Shown here piece after piece: positions 1 to 5,582 of a stretch of 5,582 bases of DNA (position 1 is its first letter; every line of letters starts with the position of its first letter). Where the stretch lies: contig JAJYKQ010000064.1 of assembly GCA_021788495.1 (NCBI GenBank), positions 1-5,582 of the forward strand. The letters run 5' to 3'. The notes under the pieces are model-generated. The model was not told the DNA's origin. It searched no databases and saw nothing but the letters and a program-made list of their open reading frames with translations. This DNA comes from a bacterium (lineage in GTDB: Bacteria; SZUA-79; Acidulodesulfobacterales; Acidulodesulfobacteraceae). A program made the translations under genes and the position numbers.

Positions 1-583
1 CTTTTTTATCTTCCAAACCGTTAAAAATTTTGCGGGACAGTTCTACGGCGGCATAGCTGACCGACACTGGAGAAGCCGCTATTTTAGTTTCCGTTCTGAC
101 CGTTTTTGCGCAGTTAAAAGCTTTATGAAACAGTTTATTTAAAAACTGTCCGCTGGTATTAAACTTGCATGCCTCATTATAAGCTCCTTTTAACTGCCCC
201 AGTATCTGCGGCTCGCCTATTATCATGGAGTCTAAACTCGACGCTACAGTAAAAAGATGCCGGACGGCATCTTCGTTAAGGTGCATATAAAAAATTTTTC
301 CCTTTTCCGGATCATCGAAAAAATATCTAGCTATATAGTTTTTGATTGTATGTCCGCCTTTTCCTTGCGTCCAGTGGGAAAGATTCATTATAAATTCGGA
401 CCTGTTGCAAGTAGTAAGGACGGCAATCTCTTTTATCAGATACCTGCCGCCTTCATCTTTGAGCTCAAGCAGTTTTTCGATAAACTCCCGCCTTAGCTCC
501 TGAGTTAAAAGTTTCTTTGAAACCGTCTCTCTTTCATTTATGTTAGAAGTCTTATGATTTAACCCTATAATTAAAATATCCAT
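1..583 (-). CDS. hemA: Glutamyl-tRNA reductase, N-terminal 194 residues (3' end outside window)
   Basis: Catalyses the NADPH-dependent reduction of glutamyl-tRNA(Glu) to glutamate-1-semialdehyde, the committed step of C5-pathway tetrapyrrole synthesis in the cytoplasm. I translated the frame by hand: it is open from an ATG at 581-583 to the window edge, giving a little under half of the usual 420-450 residues. Seen: GLNHKT at residues 7-12; LTTCNRSEF at 56-64, whose Cys59 matches the catalytic thioester-forming Cys of the family; AVRHLFTVASSLDS at 106-119, whose His109 matches the conserved active-site His; and the signature IIGEPQILGQLKGAY at 121-135. The segment SYAAVELSRKIFNGLEDKK at 176-194 leads into the NADPH-binding domain, which is cut off. 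The start is supported because GLNHKT normally lies this close to the N-terminus. It follows hemX by 38 nt. No Shine-Dalgarno sequence is visible, and a TATAAT box sits 7 nt upstream of the ATG. Confidence 0.96.
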   Translation of the reverse strand, partial: MDILIIGLNHKTSNINERETVSKKLLTQELRREFIEKLLELKDEGGRYLIKEIAVLTTCNRSEFIMNLSHWTQGKGGHTIKNYIARYFFDDPEKGKIFYMHLNEDAVRHLFTVASSLDSMIIGEPQILGQLKGAYNEACKFNTSGQFLNKLFHKAFNCAKTVRTETKIAASPVSVSYAAVELSRKIFNGLEDKK

Positions 584-590
584 AAAATTT

Positions 591-596
591 ATTATA
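591..596 (-). promoter_or_regulatory. Possible -10 box for a leaderless hemA transcript
   Basis: On the minus strand the bases read TATAAT, followed by AAATTTT and then the hemA ATG. A -10 hexamer at this distance would place the transcription start at or within a base or so of the ATG, as in leaderless mRNAs. The usual purine-rich ribosome binding site is absent just upstream of hemA. Against this, no -35 match is seen at the expected spacing (it reads AATAAA at 614-619), and TATAAT arises readily by chance in AT-rich spacers. The distance is seen; the function is inferred. Confidence 0.3.
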
Positions 597-621
597 CTAT
601 AATATTTCTTAAATTTATTAA

Positions 622-1449
622 TTATTCAAATCCATGAAAAGCAGGAAAAAAATAAAAAGAAAAACCTAAGCTGGCCAAAATAAGCAAAAAACCTATAATG
701 CCGAATACGGCCGCCCTCTTTCCTCTTAAACCTTTTGCCATCCTTTCGTGCAGCAAAACTGCGTAAATAAACCATGTTATTAAAGACATAATTTCAATAG
801 GCTTTACGACTAAAAAAGTATTAAACAATGAACTCGACAGATAAATTCCCATAACTATTCCTATAGTTATAAACGGAAAACCTACTTTTAAACAAATATA
901 GTTTATATTATCCAGCATTTCTAAATTGTAGCCCACGTTTGAATGCATTTCTAATATTTTCAAATTCTTTTTATTCTTTATTTTTCTTTCATGAAAAATA
1001 TATATTAAAGAAACTATAAAAGCAAGGGCAAAAAGGGAATCTCCCACCAATATGAGCAATATATGGGTAAAAAGAATAATTCTGTCCGTATTTTCCATAA
1101 CAGGCTTTACATGGATATGCGGAACAAAAAAAGCTATTATCAAATTTACGGCGACTAAAGGGGTAATATACAGCAGAATATATTCGACTTTATAGAAAAA
1201 GCTGAATATTACCACTACCAACATTAAAATCCATGCATTGAAAAAAACAAATCTGTCTATATGAACTGGCGGCGCAAACCCTTTAATTCCTAAAAACGTA
1301 AAAAAAATTATTGTCTGGCATATAAATCCGGCATAAATTAAATATATAAAAAATTTATAATGTTTTTTGTCTTTTAAAGCAAAAACTAAATAAGAAAAAA
1401 TATATAGAATTAAAGGAATCAAATAAAGTTCTTTATGCATTATGTTCAT
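622..1449 (-). CDS. HemX/CcsA-like integral membrane protein (cytochrome c assembly family)
   Basis: A 275-residue membrane protein with about eight hydrophobic segments (roughly 7-22, 33-52, 69-86, 88-109, 124-151, 188-206, 217-233 and 247-268). Family features seen: FTHILLILVGDSLFALAF (127-144), a Y-IFHER-K stretch (150-156), GFPFITIGIVMG (190-201), KPIEIMSLITWFIYAVLLHER (216-236), GLRGKRAA (240-247) and a terminal FHGF. This matches the CcsA/HemX family (cytochrome c assembly domain), whose HemX members are encoded beside hemA. Bacillus HemX affects HemA protein level, while CcsA/ResC proteins handle heme for cytochrome c. The Trp-rich heme-handling segment expected just before KPxE is absent (LFNTFLVV instead), which leans towards a HemX-type role; His129, His153 and His234 remain. 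The start overlaps the preceding gene as ATGA. An AGAGGG sequence ends only one base before this ATG, so a second in-frame ATG (1438-1440, residue 4) may be the true start. Confidence 0.85.
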   Translation of the reverse strand: MNIMHKELYLIPLILYIFSYLVFALKDKKHYKFFIYLIYAGFICQTIIFFTFLGIKGFAPPVHIDRFVFFNAWILMLVVVIFSFFYKVEYILLYITPLVAVNLIIAFFVPHIHVKPVMENTDRIILFTHILLILVGDSLFALAFIVSLIYIFHERKIKNKKNLKILEMHSNVGYNLEMLDNINYICLKVGFPFITIGIVMGIYLSSSLFNTFLVVKPIEIMSLITWFIYAVLLHERMAKGLRGKRAAVFGIIGFLLILASLGFSFYFFPAFHGFE

Positions 1450-2090
1450 GCCCTCTTAATAAAATTGCTTATAAAAAGGCTCGCTTCGGAAAATCTTTTA
1501 TCCTTTATAAGCTCGAAAAGATCCGAATTGATTAATTCTTCAAAAAGTTCCTGATTTTTGCTTTGCGGATATTTTTTTAATTTAATCTCTTTTCTTATAA
1601 AACCGAGTATTTTAACGTAAGTATCATATTCTACCCCGTAAACTTTTTCTAAATCTTCCCTGATTTTTCTGGCAAGCCTCGGACTGTGTCCGCTCGTAAA
1701 AATCGCTATATCGAATTCACCCCTAGAAACAAGCGCCGGAAGCGTAAAAGTACAAAAATCCGGTTTGTCGGCAATGTTTATTAAAATATTTTTTTTAACG
1801 CATATTTCGTAAAGTTTTTTTTCCATTCTTGAATTTTCTTCTCCTGCCGATACGGCGCAAAATACGGCAAAAAAGCCTTTCTCATCGCCTGCTTCATATA
1901 TTCTTTCAATAATTTTTAACGCGTTTTTATCTGCAAGTTTTTTAATTTCTTCCGATATTTCAGGGGTTATAACCGTTATATCGGCTCCGCGCTCGTAAAG
2001 CCTTTCGACTTTCCTAGAAGCGACCGAACCGCCGCCTACCACTAAAACTTTTTTACCTGCAATATTAAGATTGACCGGATAATATTTCAT
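1446..2090 (-). CDS. Precorrin-2 dehydrogenase / sirohydrochlorin ferrochelatase-like protein (Met8/CysG N-terminal type)
   Basis: Oxidises precorrin-2 to sirohydrochlorin with NAD+; many relatives also insert Fe2+ to give siroheme. The 214 residues match the stand-alone Met8-like form, with no fused methyltransferase half. Seen: a Rossmann fold starting KVLVVGGGSVASRKVERL (14-31) with the GxGxxAxRK dinucleotide motif; NIADKPDFCTFTLPALV (105-121), whose Asp108 corresponds to the conserved Asp of the NVVD motif proposed as catalytic in CysG/Met8; and FTSGHSPRLARKIREDLE (131-148), the family's SPxLARxxRxxLE motif. I chose the ATG at 2088-2090 over an in-frame TTG one codon upstream: the ATG shares TGATG with the AMMECR1 stop and has GGTGA 6 nt upstream. 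The next gene begins within its stop as ATGA, so the two are probably translationally coupled. No methyltransferase supplying precorrin-2 is in the window. Ferrochelatase activity cannot be judged from sequence alone. Confidence 0.92.
   Translation of the reverse strand: MKYYPVNLNIAGKKVLVVGGGSVASRKVERLYERGADITVITPEISEEIKKLADKNALKIIERIYEAGDEKGFFAVFCAVSAGEENSRMEKKLYEICVKKNILINIADKPDFCTFTLPALVSRGEFDIAIFTSGHSPRLARKIREDLEKVYGVEYDTYVKILGFIRKEIKLKKYPQSKNQELFEELINSDLFELIKDKRFSEASLFISNFIKRA
1451..1456 (-). promoter_or_regulatory. Shine-Dalgarno sequence near the hemX-like start
   Basis: The minus strand reads AGAGGG, then C, then ATG (1447-1449). One base is too little spacing for normal initiation. 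The next in-frame ATG, at 1438-1440, lies 10 nt downstream and fits better. Either that ATG is used, or the first is used by termination-reinitiation at the ATGA overlap. Confidence 0.5.
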
Positions 2091-2662
2091 CAATCTTCAC
2101 CGAAAACTATTGCAGAAAAAGTAAGGATTTCGGCGCCTTGTTTATATGCATCGGAAGGAAGACCTGCTTTCATAGAAACCGCCTCCAAAAACTGCCGCCT
2201 GTCCATACCGTTTTCGGCAGCGACTTGCGGAAGCAAAACTCCATGGCGTCCGTTTTTTATAATATACAAACCATGTTTTCCTATTTCTATTTTTTCAAGG
2301 TCGTCGATTTTTTGCAGCGGCGTTAAAACCGATATTTCTATTTTTACGTTTTTAAGTTCGACATCGCCAAGCGGCATAAATCTCGGATCGCTGAAAGCCG
2401 CCTCTTTTGCCATATTATAAACGTTTTGATAAACCGCAATATTAAAGTTAAAATTGCCTATGCATCCTCTTAATTGCTCTTCTTTTGTTTTTAGGGTAAC
2501 AAATACGCCAGCATCCGCTTTAAGATTGTCCGTCAACGTAGAAATTAAGTCCTTCGAGTTAATATATAAATCTCTGCGGCGGCTAAAACTATCCTCTATC
2601 GATTTTCTGGCTATTTTCAATAAAACGGCTTTTTCGTTTTCCGTTAAATCGTAATTTTTCAT
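2090..2662 (-). CDS. AMMECR1-domain protein (AmmeMemoRadiSam system protein A)
   Basis: A 190-residue single-domain protein. Family hallmarks seen: QLRGCIGNF (63-71, the LRGCIG signature), KEAAFSDPRFMPL (86-98), VKIEISVLTPLQKI (106-119), GKHGLYI (128-134), HGVLLPQVAAENG (140-152), FLEAVSMKAGLP (158-169) and a C-terminal TFSAIVFGED. Length and motifs match bacterial and archaeal AMMECR1 proteins, often encoded with a Memo-like protein and a radical SAM protein (the AmmeMemoRadiSam group). The biochemical role is not established; the conserved Cys67 in LRGCIG is a candidate functional residue. Neither partner is in this window. The start ATG (2660-2662) has AGAGG 8 nt upstream. It follows the OsmC-like gene by 26 nt, and its stop overlaps the next start as TGATG, which ties its expression to the siroheme/heme genes downstream. 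The family call is firm; any tetrapyrrole role is inferred from position only. Confidence 0.95.
   Translation of the reverse strand: MKNYDLTENEKAVLLKIARKSIEDSFSRRRDLYINSKDLISTLTDNLKADAGVFVTLKTKEEQLRGCIGNFNFNIAVYQNVYNMAKEAAFSDPRFMPLGDVELKNVKIEISVLTPLQKIDDLEKIEIGKHGLYIIKNGRHGVLLPQVAAENGMDRRQFLEAVSMKAGLPSDAYKQGAEILTFSAIVFGED
2097..2101 (-). promoter_or_regulatory. Shine-Dalgarno sequence deciding the start of the precorrin-2 dehydrogenase
   Basis: The minus strand reads GGTGA, six bases, then the ATG at 2088-2090. The spacing fits this ATG and is too short (3 nt) for the in-frame TTG at 2091-2093. The site lies inside the last codons of the AMMECR1 gene. Confidence 0.55.
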
Positions 2663-2688
2663 CTTTATCGCCTCTATTACTTATCCCT

Positions 2689-3111
2689 TTAACAATTTTT
2701 AATTTTATAAGACCATTCTATATCTACACACTGTTTCAACATAGCCCAGACGCTGCAGTATTTATCTTTAGAAAGTTCGATAGACCTTTGAACGGCGTTC
2801 TCATCGATATTTTCGCCTTCAAATTCATAAACTATGGATAATTTGGTAAAAACTCTCGGATGAGCGTCTGCTCTTTCGCCCGTAACATTGACCTTAAAAT
2901 CGGTTATAATCTGCTTTTTTTTCTTTAAGATTGATATTATATCCATAGAACTGCATCCGGCAAGACTCACCATAATTAAGTCGGTCGGCCTTATTCCTGC
3001 TTCGTCGCCCCCTGTATCTTTAGACGTATCTAATAATATAGAATAGTTTTCGTTATTTTCGGAAACTGCTTTAAACTGCAAATTTTTCAGATATTCTAAT
3101 TTTATTCCCAT
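2689..3111 (-). CDS. OsmC/YhfA-family thiol protein
   Basis: A 140-residue protein of the OsmC/Ohr superfamily. Characterised OsmC and Ohr members are dimeric cytoplasmic thiol peroxidases that reduce organic hydroperoxides with a redox-active cysteine pair. Seen: RPTDLIMVSLAGCSSMDIIS (41-60) with the first conserved Cys53, GERADAHPRVFTKL (78-91), and LSKDKYCSVWAMLKQ (113-127) with the second, Cys119. The AGC-SMD...ILKKKK and YCSVxAMLK spacing resembles the YhfA-like branch rather than Ohr, and the substrate of that branch is uncertain. Further cysteines lie at 128 and at the last residue, 140; a terminal Cys is not a family hallmark. The length is typical. The start ATG has a strong AGGGAGG with a 4-nt spacer. 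The gene lies 57 nt after gpsA, with an imperfect hairpin between them, and 26 nt before AMMECR1. Confidence 0.92.
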   Translation of the reverse strand: MGIKLEYLKNLQFKAVSENNENYSILLDTSKDTGGDEAGIRPTDLIMVSLAGCSSMDIISILKKKKQIITDFKVNVTGERADAHPRVFTKLSIVYEFEGENIDENAVQRSIELSKDKYCSVWAMLKQCVDIEWSYKIKNC

Positions 3112-3132
3112 AATGCCTCCCTACTTTCCATT

Positions 3133-3168
3133 TTGTGGTGGTATCAGAATTGAATTATGGTACCACAA
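3133..3168 (-). other. Imperfect inverted repeat directly after the gpsA stop codon
   Basis: On the minus strand TTGTGGT (3162-3168) pairs with ACCACAA (3133-3139), a 7-bp stem around a 22-nt AT-rich loop. An alternative register pairs GTGGTA with TACCAC. The left arm abuts the gpsA TGA. The downstream bases are AAAATGG rather than a T-run, so it is not a standard Rho-independent terminator. It could be an attenuation or mRNA-processing element between gpsA and the OsmC-like gene, or chance. Confidence 0.4.
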
Positions 3169-4191
3169 TCAGATAAATTCATCCTTTATATCTCTTTCCA
3201 AAAGCTTGATTATTGCGTCGGAAGGCTTAAGCCCTTCATAAAGAATGGAATAAACAACTTCAGTAATAGGCATATAAATATTTTTTTCTTTAGCTATATT
3301 ATGCACCGATTTTGTAGTCGCTACTCCTTCCGCAACCATCTTCATTCCGTTTAAAATAGAATCTATATTTTCTCCTCCGCCGATTCTAAGTCCTACCGTT
3401 CTGTTTCTGCTTAAGTCGGAAGCTGCGGTCAGCATTAAATCGCCTATGCCGGAAAGTCCGGTAAAAGTTTGACTATCCGCTCCCATAGCCTCGCCGAATC
3501 TCGTCATTTCGACGATACCGCGTGTAAGAAGAGCCGCCCTTGCATTGTTGCCAAGTCCAAGCCCGTCGGATACTCCTGCGGCAATAGCTATTACGTTTTT
3601 AAGCGATCCTCCGAGTTCTACCCCTTTAACGTCATTTAAAGTATATACTCTAAAGTTTACCGCATTTTTAAAAAAATTTTTTATTTCATTTAAAATTTCA
3701 TTGTTTTGCGATGCAATGCATACTGCGGTAGGCAGATACCTTGAAACTTCCGCCGCAAAACTAGGACCGCTTAAAACTGCATATCTTTCAAACATTTTTT
3801 CGCCGAACACACATTTAAAAACCTCGCTCGGCAAATTCATAGACTCGTCTCCCAGCCCTTTAGCCGTATTTAAAAATATATAAGAGCCGAGATCAAATTT
3901 ATCTTCGTTTTTTTTTATATCTAAAAGAGTATTCTTAAGCGCCTTGGACGGAACGGTTAAAAATATAATTTTACAATTTTTAAAGACGGTTTCGTAGTCG
4001 TCTGTTGCCCTTATATTTTCGCCAAGCCTGACATCCTTAAGATAATACTCGTTATATCTTTTTATTTTTAGTTCTTCGGCAAACTCTTTGCTTCTGCATT
4101 TCAAATAAACTTCGTCCGCAAATTTTGAAAAATTAACGGCTAAAGCCGTTCCAAAACTTCCGGAACCGATAATGCCCACAGTTTTATTCAT
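3169..4191 (-). CDS. gpsA: NAD(P)-dependent glycerol-3-phosphate dehydrogenase
   Basis: Reduces dihydroxyacetone phosphate to sn-glycerol-3-phosphate, the backbone for phospholipid synthesis, in the cytoplasm. The 340 residues are the normal full length. Seen: an N-terminal Rossmann motif GIIGSGSFGTALA (6-18); NTAKGLG (108-114) with Lys111; SGPSFAAEV (141-149) followed by LPTAVCIAS; GVELGGSLKNVIAIAAG (190-206) with Lys198 as the catalytic lysine of the family; LSGIGDLMLTAASDLSRNR (246-264) with the conserved Asp251 and the SRNR phosphate-binding segment; and a terminal LLERDIKDE (330-338). The start ATG (4189-4191) lies inside the end of gyrA (8-nt overlap), with only a weak GGAAG 3 nt upstream, so translation is probably coupled to gyrA. 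Nine consecutive A residues in the coding strand (3908-3916) encode the I-K-K-N stretch at 92-95. Confidence 0.97.
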   Translation of the reverse strand: MNKTVGIIGSGSFGTALAVNFSKFADEVYLKCRSKEFAEELKIKRYNEYYLKDVRLGENIRATDDYETVFKNCKIIFLTVPSKALKNTLLDIKKNEDKFDLGSYIFLNTAKGLGDESMNLPSEVFKCVFGEKMFERYAVLSGPSFAAEVSRYLPTAVCIASQNNEILNEIKNFFKNAVNFRVYTLNDVKGVELGGSLKNVIAIAAGVSDGLGLGNNARAALLTRGIVEMTRFGEAMGADSQTFTGLSGIGDLMLTAASDLSRNRTVGLRIGGGENIDSILNGMKMVAEGVATTKSVHNIAKEKNIYMPITEVVYSILYEGLKPSDAIIKLLERDIKDEFI

Positions 4192-5582
4192 AATCTTCCG
4201 TCATCATATCGTTTGACGATATTACGGCACTGACGACTCTTTCGGTTTCGTCCAAATTGACTAATTTAACGCCCATAGTGTTTCTTCCTATGCTTCTCAA
4301 ATTAGACTCGTTAATCCTGATAATTTTACCGTTAGAAGTTATTAATATTATATCGTTGTCTCCAGAAGCTTTAAGAACGGATACTACGAATCCGTTTCTC
4401 GCTCCCGTTTTAACGGCGATTATCCCTTTGCCGCCCCTGCTCTGTTTCCTAAATTCGGTCATGATAGTTTTTTTACCGTAACCTTTTTCGGTTATAGAGA
4501 CAAGATAATCGTTTTCTGAAGAAAGCACGTCCATAGACACTACTTCATCGTTTTTTGAAAGCGCTATGCCTCTTACGCCCATAGCTCCCCTTCCAAGCGT
4601 TCTAAAATTATCCACGTCCGCGCAAAGGGATTTTCCGTTTTTCGTAGCGATAACGACAAGCTGATTTTTTAAGGCGTTGTCAACTATTCTGGTACTTATG
4701 ACTTCATCGCCTTCTTTAAGCTTTATGGCTATTAAACCGTTTTTCCTGATATTTGAAAACTTATCCAAAGATGTTTTTATTATCTGTCCCTTTTTAGTTG
4801 CTATAAATATAGAGTAATTAACGTCGAAACTTTTAATAGGAAGCACTGACGAAACGGTTTCTTTTTCTTTTAAGTTAAGAAGATTTATTATAGGTTTGCC
4901 TTTTGAGGTTTTTAGAGTTTCCGGTATAGCGTAAACGTTTAATTTATACGCGTTTCCAAAATTTGAAATGAAAAGAATATTATCATGCGTATTTGCGCAA
5001 AAAGAACTTGCCACAAAATCTTCTTCTTTGGATTTTATACCCGTCTGACCTTTGCCTCCCCTGTTTTGAGCCTTGAAAGTCGAAAGTTTGGTCCTTTTTA
5101 TATAACCGTTTTCGGTCATCATAACTATCATCGCTTCATTTGGAATGAGGTCTATCAGTTCGGTTTCGTTTTCTTCCGGCACTATCTCCGTCTTTCTTGC
5201 ATCGCCGAATTTCTCCCTTATAATCTTAAGCTCTTCTTTTATGACGTCTTTTATAAGTTTTTCGCTGGCAAGCAGTTCTCTTAATTTTTTTACTTTATCT
5301 AATATTTCTTCGTATTCTTTAATAATATGTTCGCGTTCAAGGTTGGTGATTTTCTCCAATTTTAAGTCAAGTACCGCACGCGCCTGAATTTCGGAAAAGC
5401 TATATTTCTGCATAAGACGTTCTTTGGCGGCGGAAGGAGATGCAGAAGTTTTAATAAGTTCTATGACTTCGTCTATATTTTGTGCTACGACTTTAAAGGC
5501 TTCCAATATATGAAGACGCGCTTCGGCCTTTTTCAGTTCAAATATCGTTCTTTTCGTTACGACTTCTTTTCTGAAATCTACG
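4184..5582 (-). CDS. gyrA: DNA gyrase subunit A, C-terminal 465 residues (5' end outside window)
   Basis: Subunit of the A2B2 type II topoisomerase that introduces negative supercoils. The frame is open from the window edge to TAA at 4184-4186. Numbering from the first complete codon, residues 1-30 read VDFRKEVVTKRTIFELKKAEARLHILEAF onwards, the conserved gyrase segment before the coiled coil. SEIQARAVLDLKLEKITNLERE follows (about 63-84), then a charged helical stretch. From about residue 145 comes the DNA-wrapping beta-pinwheel: QNRGGKG at 172-178 is the GyrA box that separates GyrA from ParC, and blade repeats include LGRGAMGVRGIAL (329-341), QSRGGKG (380-386) and IGRNTMGVKLVNL (432-444). 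The catalytic tyrosine and the quinolone-resistance region lie outside the window. An internal TTG at 5504-5506 is not a start; the family alignment continues through it. The stop overlaps gpsA by 8 nt. Confidence 0.97.
   Translation of the reverse strand, partial: VDFRKEVVTKRTIFELKKAEARLHILEAFKVVAQNIDEVIELIKTSASPSAAKERLMQKYSFSEIQARAVLDLKLEKITNLEREHIIKEYEEILDKVKKLRELLASEKLIKDVIKEELKIIREKFGDARKTEIVPEENETELIDLIPNEAMIVMMTENGYIKRTKLSTFKAQNRGGKGQTGIKSKEEDFVASSFCANTHDNILFISNFGNAYKLNVYAIPETLKTSKGKPIINLLNLKEKETVSSVLPIKSFDVNYSIFIATKKGQIIKTSLDKFSNIRKNGLIAIKLKEGDEVISTRIVDNALKNQLVVIATKNGKSLCADVDNFRTLGRGAMGVRGIALSKNDEVVSMDVLSSENDYLVSITEKGYGKKTIMTEFRKQSRGGKGIIAVKTGARNGFVVSVLKASGDNDIILITSNGKIIRINESNLRSIGRNTMGVKLVNLDETERVVSAVISSNDMMTEDYE

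Noticed and set aside
257..496. Plus-strand open frame of 79 codons
   Set aside because: It lies antisense inside hemA, whose minus-strand translation shows clear glutamyl-tRNA reductase motifs. The plus-strand product has no recognisable motif.
2091..2093. TTG as the start of the precorrin-2 dehydrogenase
   Set aside because: The adjacent ATG at 2088-2090 has better spacing (6 nt) from GGTGA and forms the usual TGATG overlap.
2663..2688. Spacer between the OsmC-like gene and AMMECR1 as a terminator or promoter
   Set aside because: No inverted repeat or -10/-35 pair; it holds only the AGAGG ribosome binding site of AMMECR1.
3670..3682. A7T6 tract as a possible regulatory or curved-DNA element
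   Set aside because: It falls within gpsA codons for a normal K-N-F-F-K stretch and is expected from the AT-rich composition.
3545..3883. Plus-strand open frame of 112 codons
   Set aside because: Antisense to gpsA; low-complexity Ser/Pro-rich start typical of a shadow frame, with no supported ribosome binding site.
4424..4444. Second GyrA-box-like QSRGGKG taken as a sign of duplication or an unusual gyrase
   Set aside because: Each pinwheel blade of GyrA carries a degenerate version of the box, so a second near-match in a late blade is normal.
4985..5387. Two overlapping plus-strand open frames opposite gyrA
   Set aside because: They overlap each other in different frames and lie across well-conserved gyrA coding sequence. 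Their Ser/Phe-rich composition is that expected of reversed Lys/Glu-rich codons.
5504..5506. TTG as a gene start for a short gyrase-like protein
   Set aside because: The frame continues upstream to the window edge with conserved GyrA sequence (VVTKRTIFELKKAEARLHIL), so this codon is an internal Leu.

Overview
This window is an AT-rich stretch of bacterial chromosome. All seven genes lie on the minus strand, so transcription runs from high to low coordinates. In that order they are: gyrA (5' part outside the window), gpsA, an OsmC/YhfA-type thiol protein, an AMMECR1-domain protein (component A of the AmmeMemoRadiSam group), a Met8/CysG-N-type precorrin-2 dehydrogenase, a HemX/CcsA-like membrane protein, and hemA (3' part outside the window). 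Open frames on the plus strand are antisense shadows of these genes.

The genes are packed like an operon. gyrA and gpsA overlap by 8 nt, AMMECR1 and the dehydrogenase share a TGATG junction, and the dehydrogenase and hemX share an ATGA junction. The other gaps are 57 nt (gpsA to osmC), 26 nt (osmC to AMMECR1) and 38 nt (hemX to hemA). No convincing Rho-independent terminator is visible. The only notable intergenic structure is an imperfect hairpin directly after the gpsA stop codon. A TATAAT box 7 nt upstream of the hemA ATG, with no Shine-Dalgarno sequence, could be an internal promoter giving a leaderless transcript.

The left half (about 1-2090) is a tetrapyrrole module. HemA makes glutamate-1-semialdehyde from glutamyl-tRNA (C5 pathway). 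The Met8-like enzyme takes precorrin-2 towards sirohydrochlorin/siroheme. The HemX-like protein belongs to a family linked to HemA level control or cytochrome c assembly. The right half holds general functions: DNA supercoiling (GyrA), glycerol-3-phosphate supply for phospholipids (GpsA) and hydroperoxide or reactive-sulfur handling (OsmC-like). AMMECR1, of unknown biochemical function, sits between the halves.

The siroheme dehydrogenase - HemX - HemA order, the C5 pathway, the AMMECR1 gene and the low GC suggest an anaerobic or microaerophilic bacterium of the deltaproteobacterial (Desulfobacterota-like) grade. This is a low-confidence inference. The window looks like chromosomal core. I see no mobile element, CRISPR array, tRNA or rRNA, and no clear new system. 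The points most worth a second look are AMMECR1 within the tetrapyrrole operon, the missing Trp-rich motif in the HemX-like protein, and the possible leaderless start of hemA.
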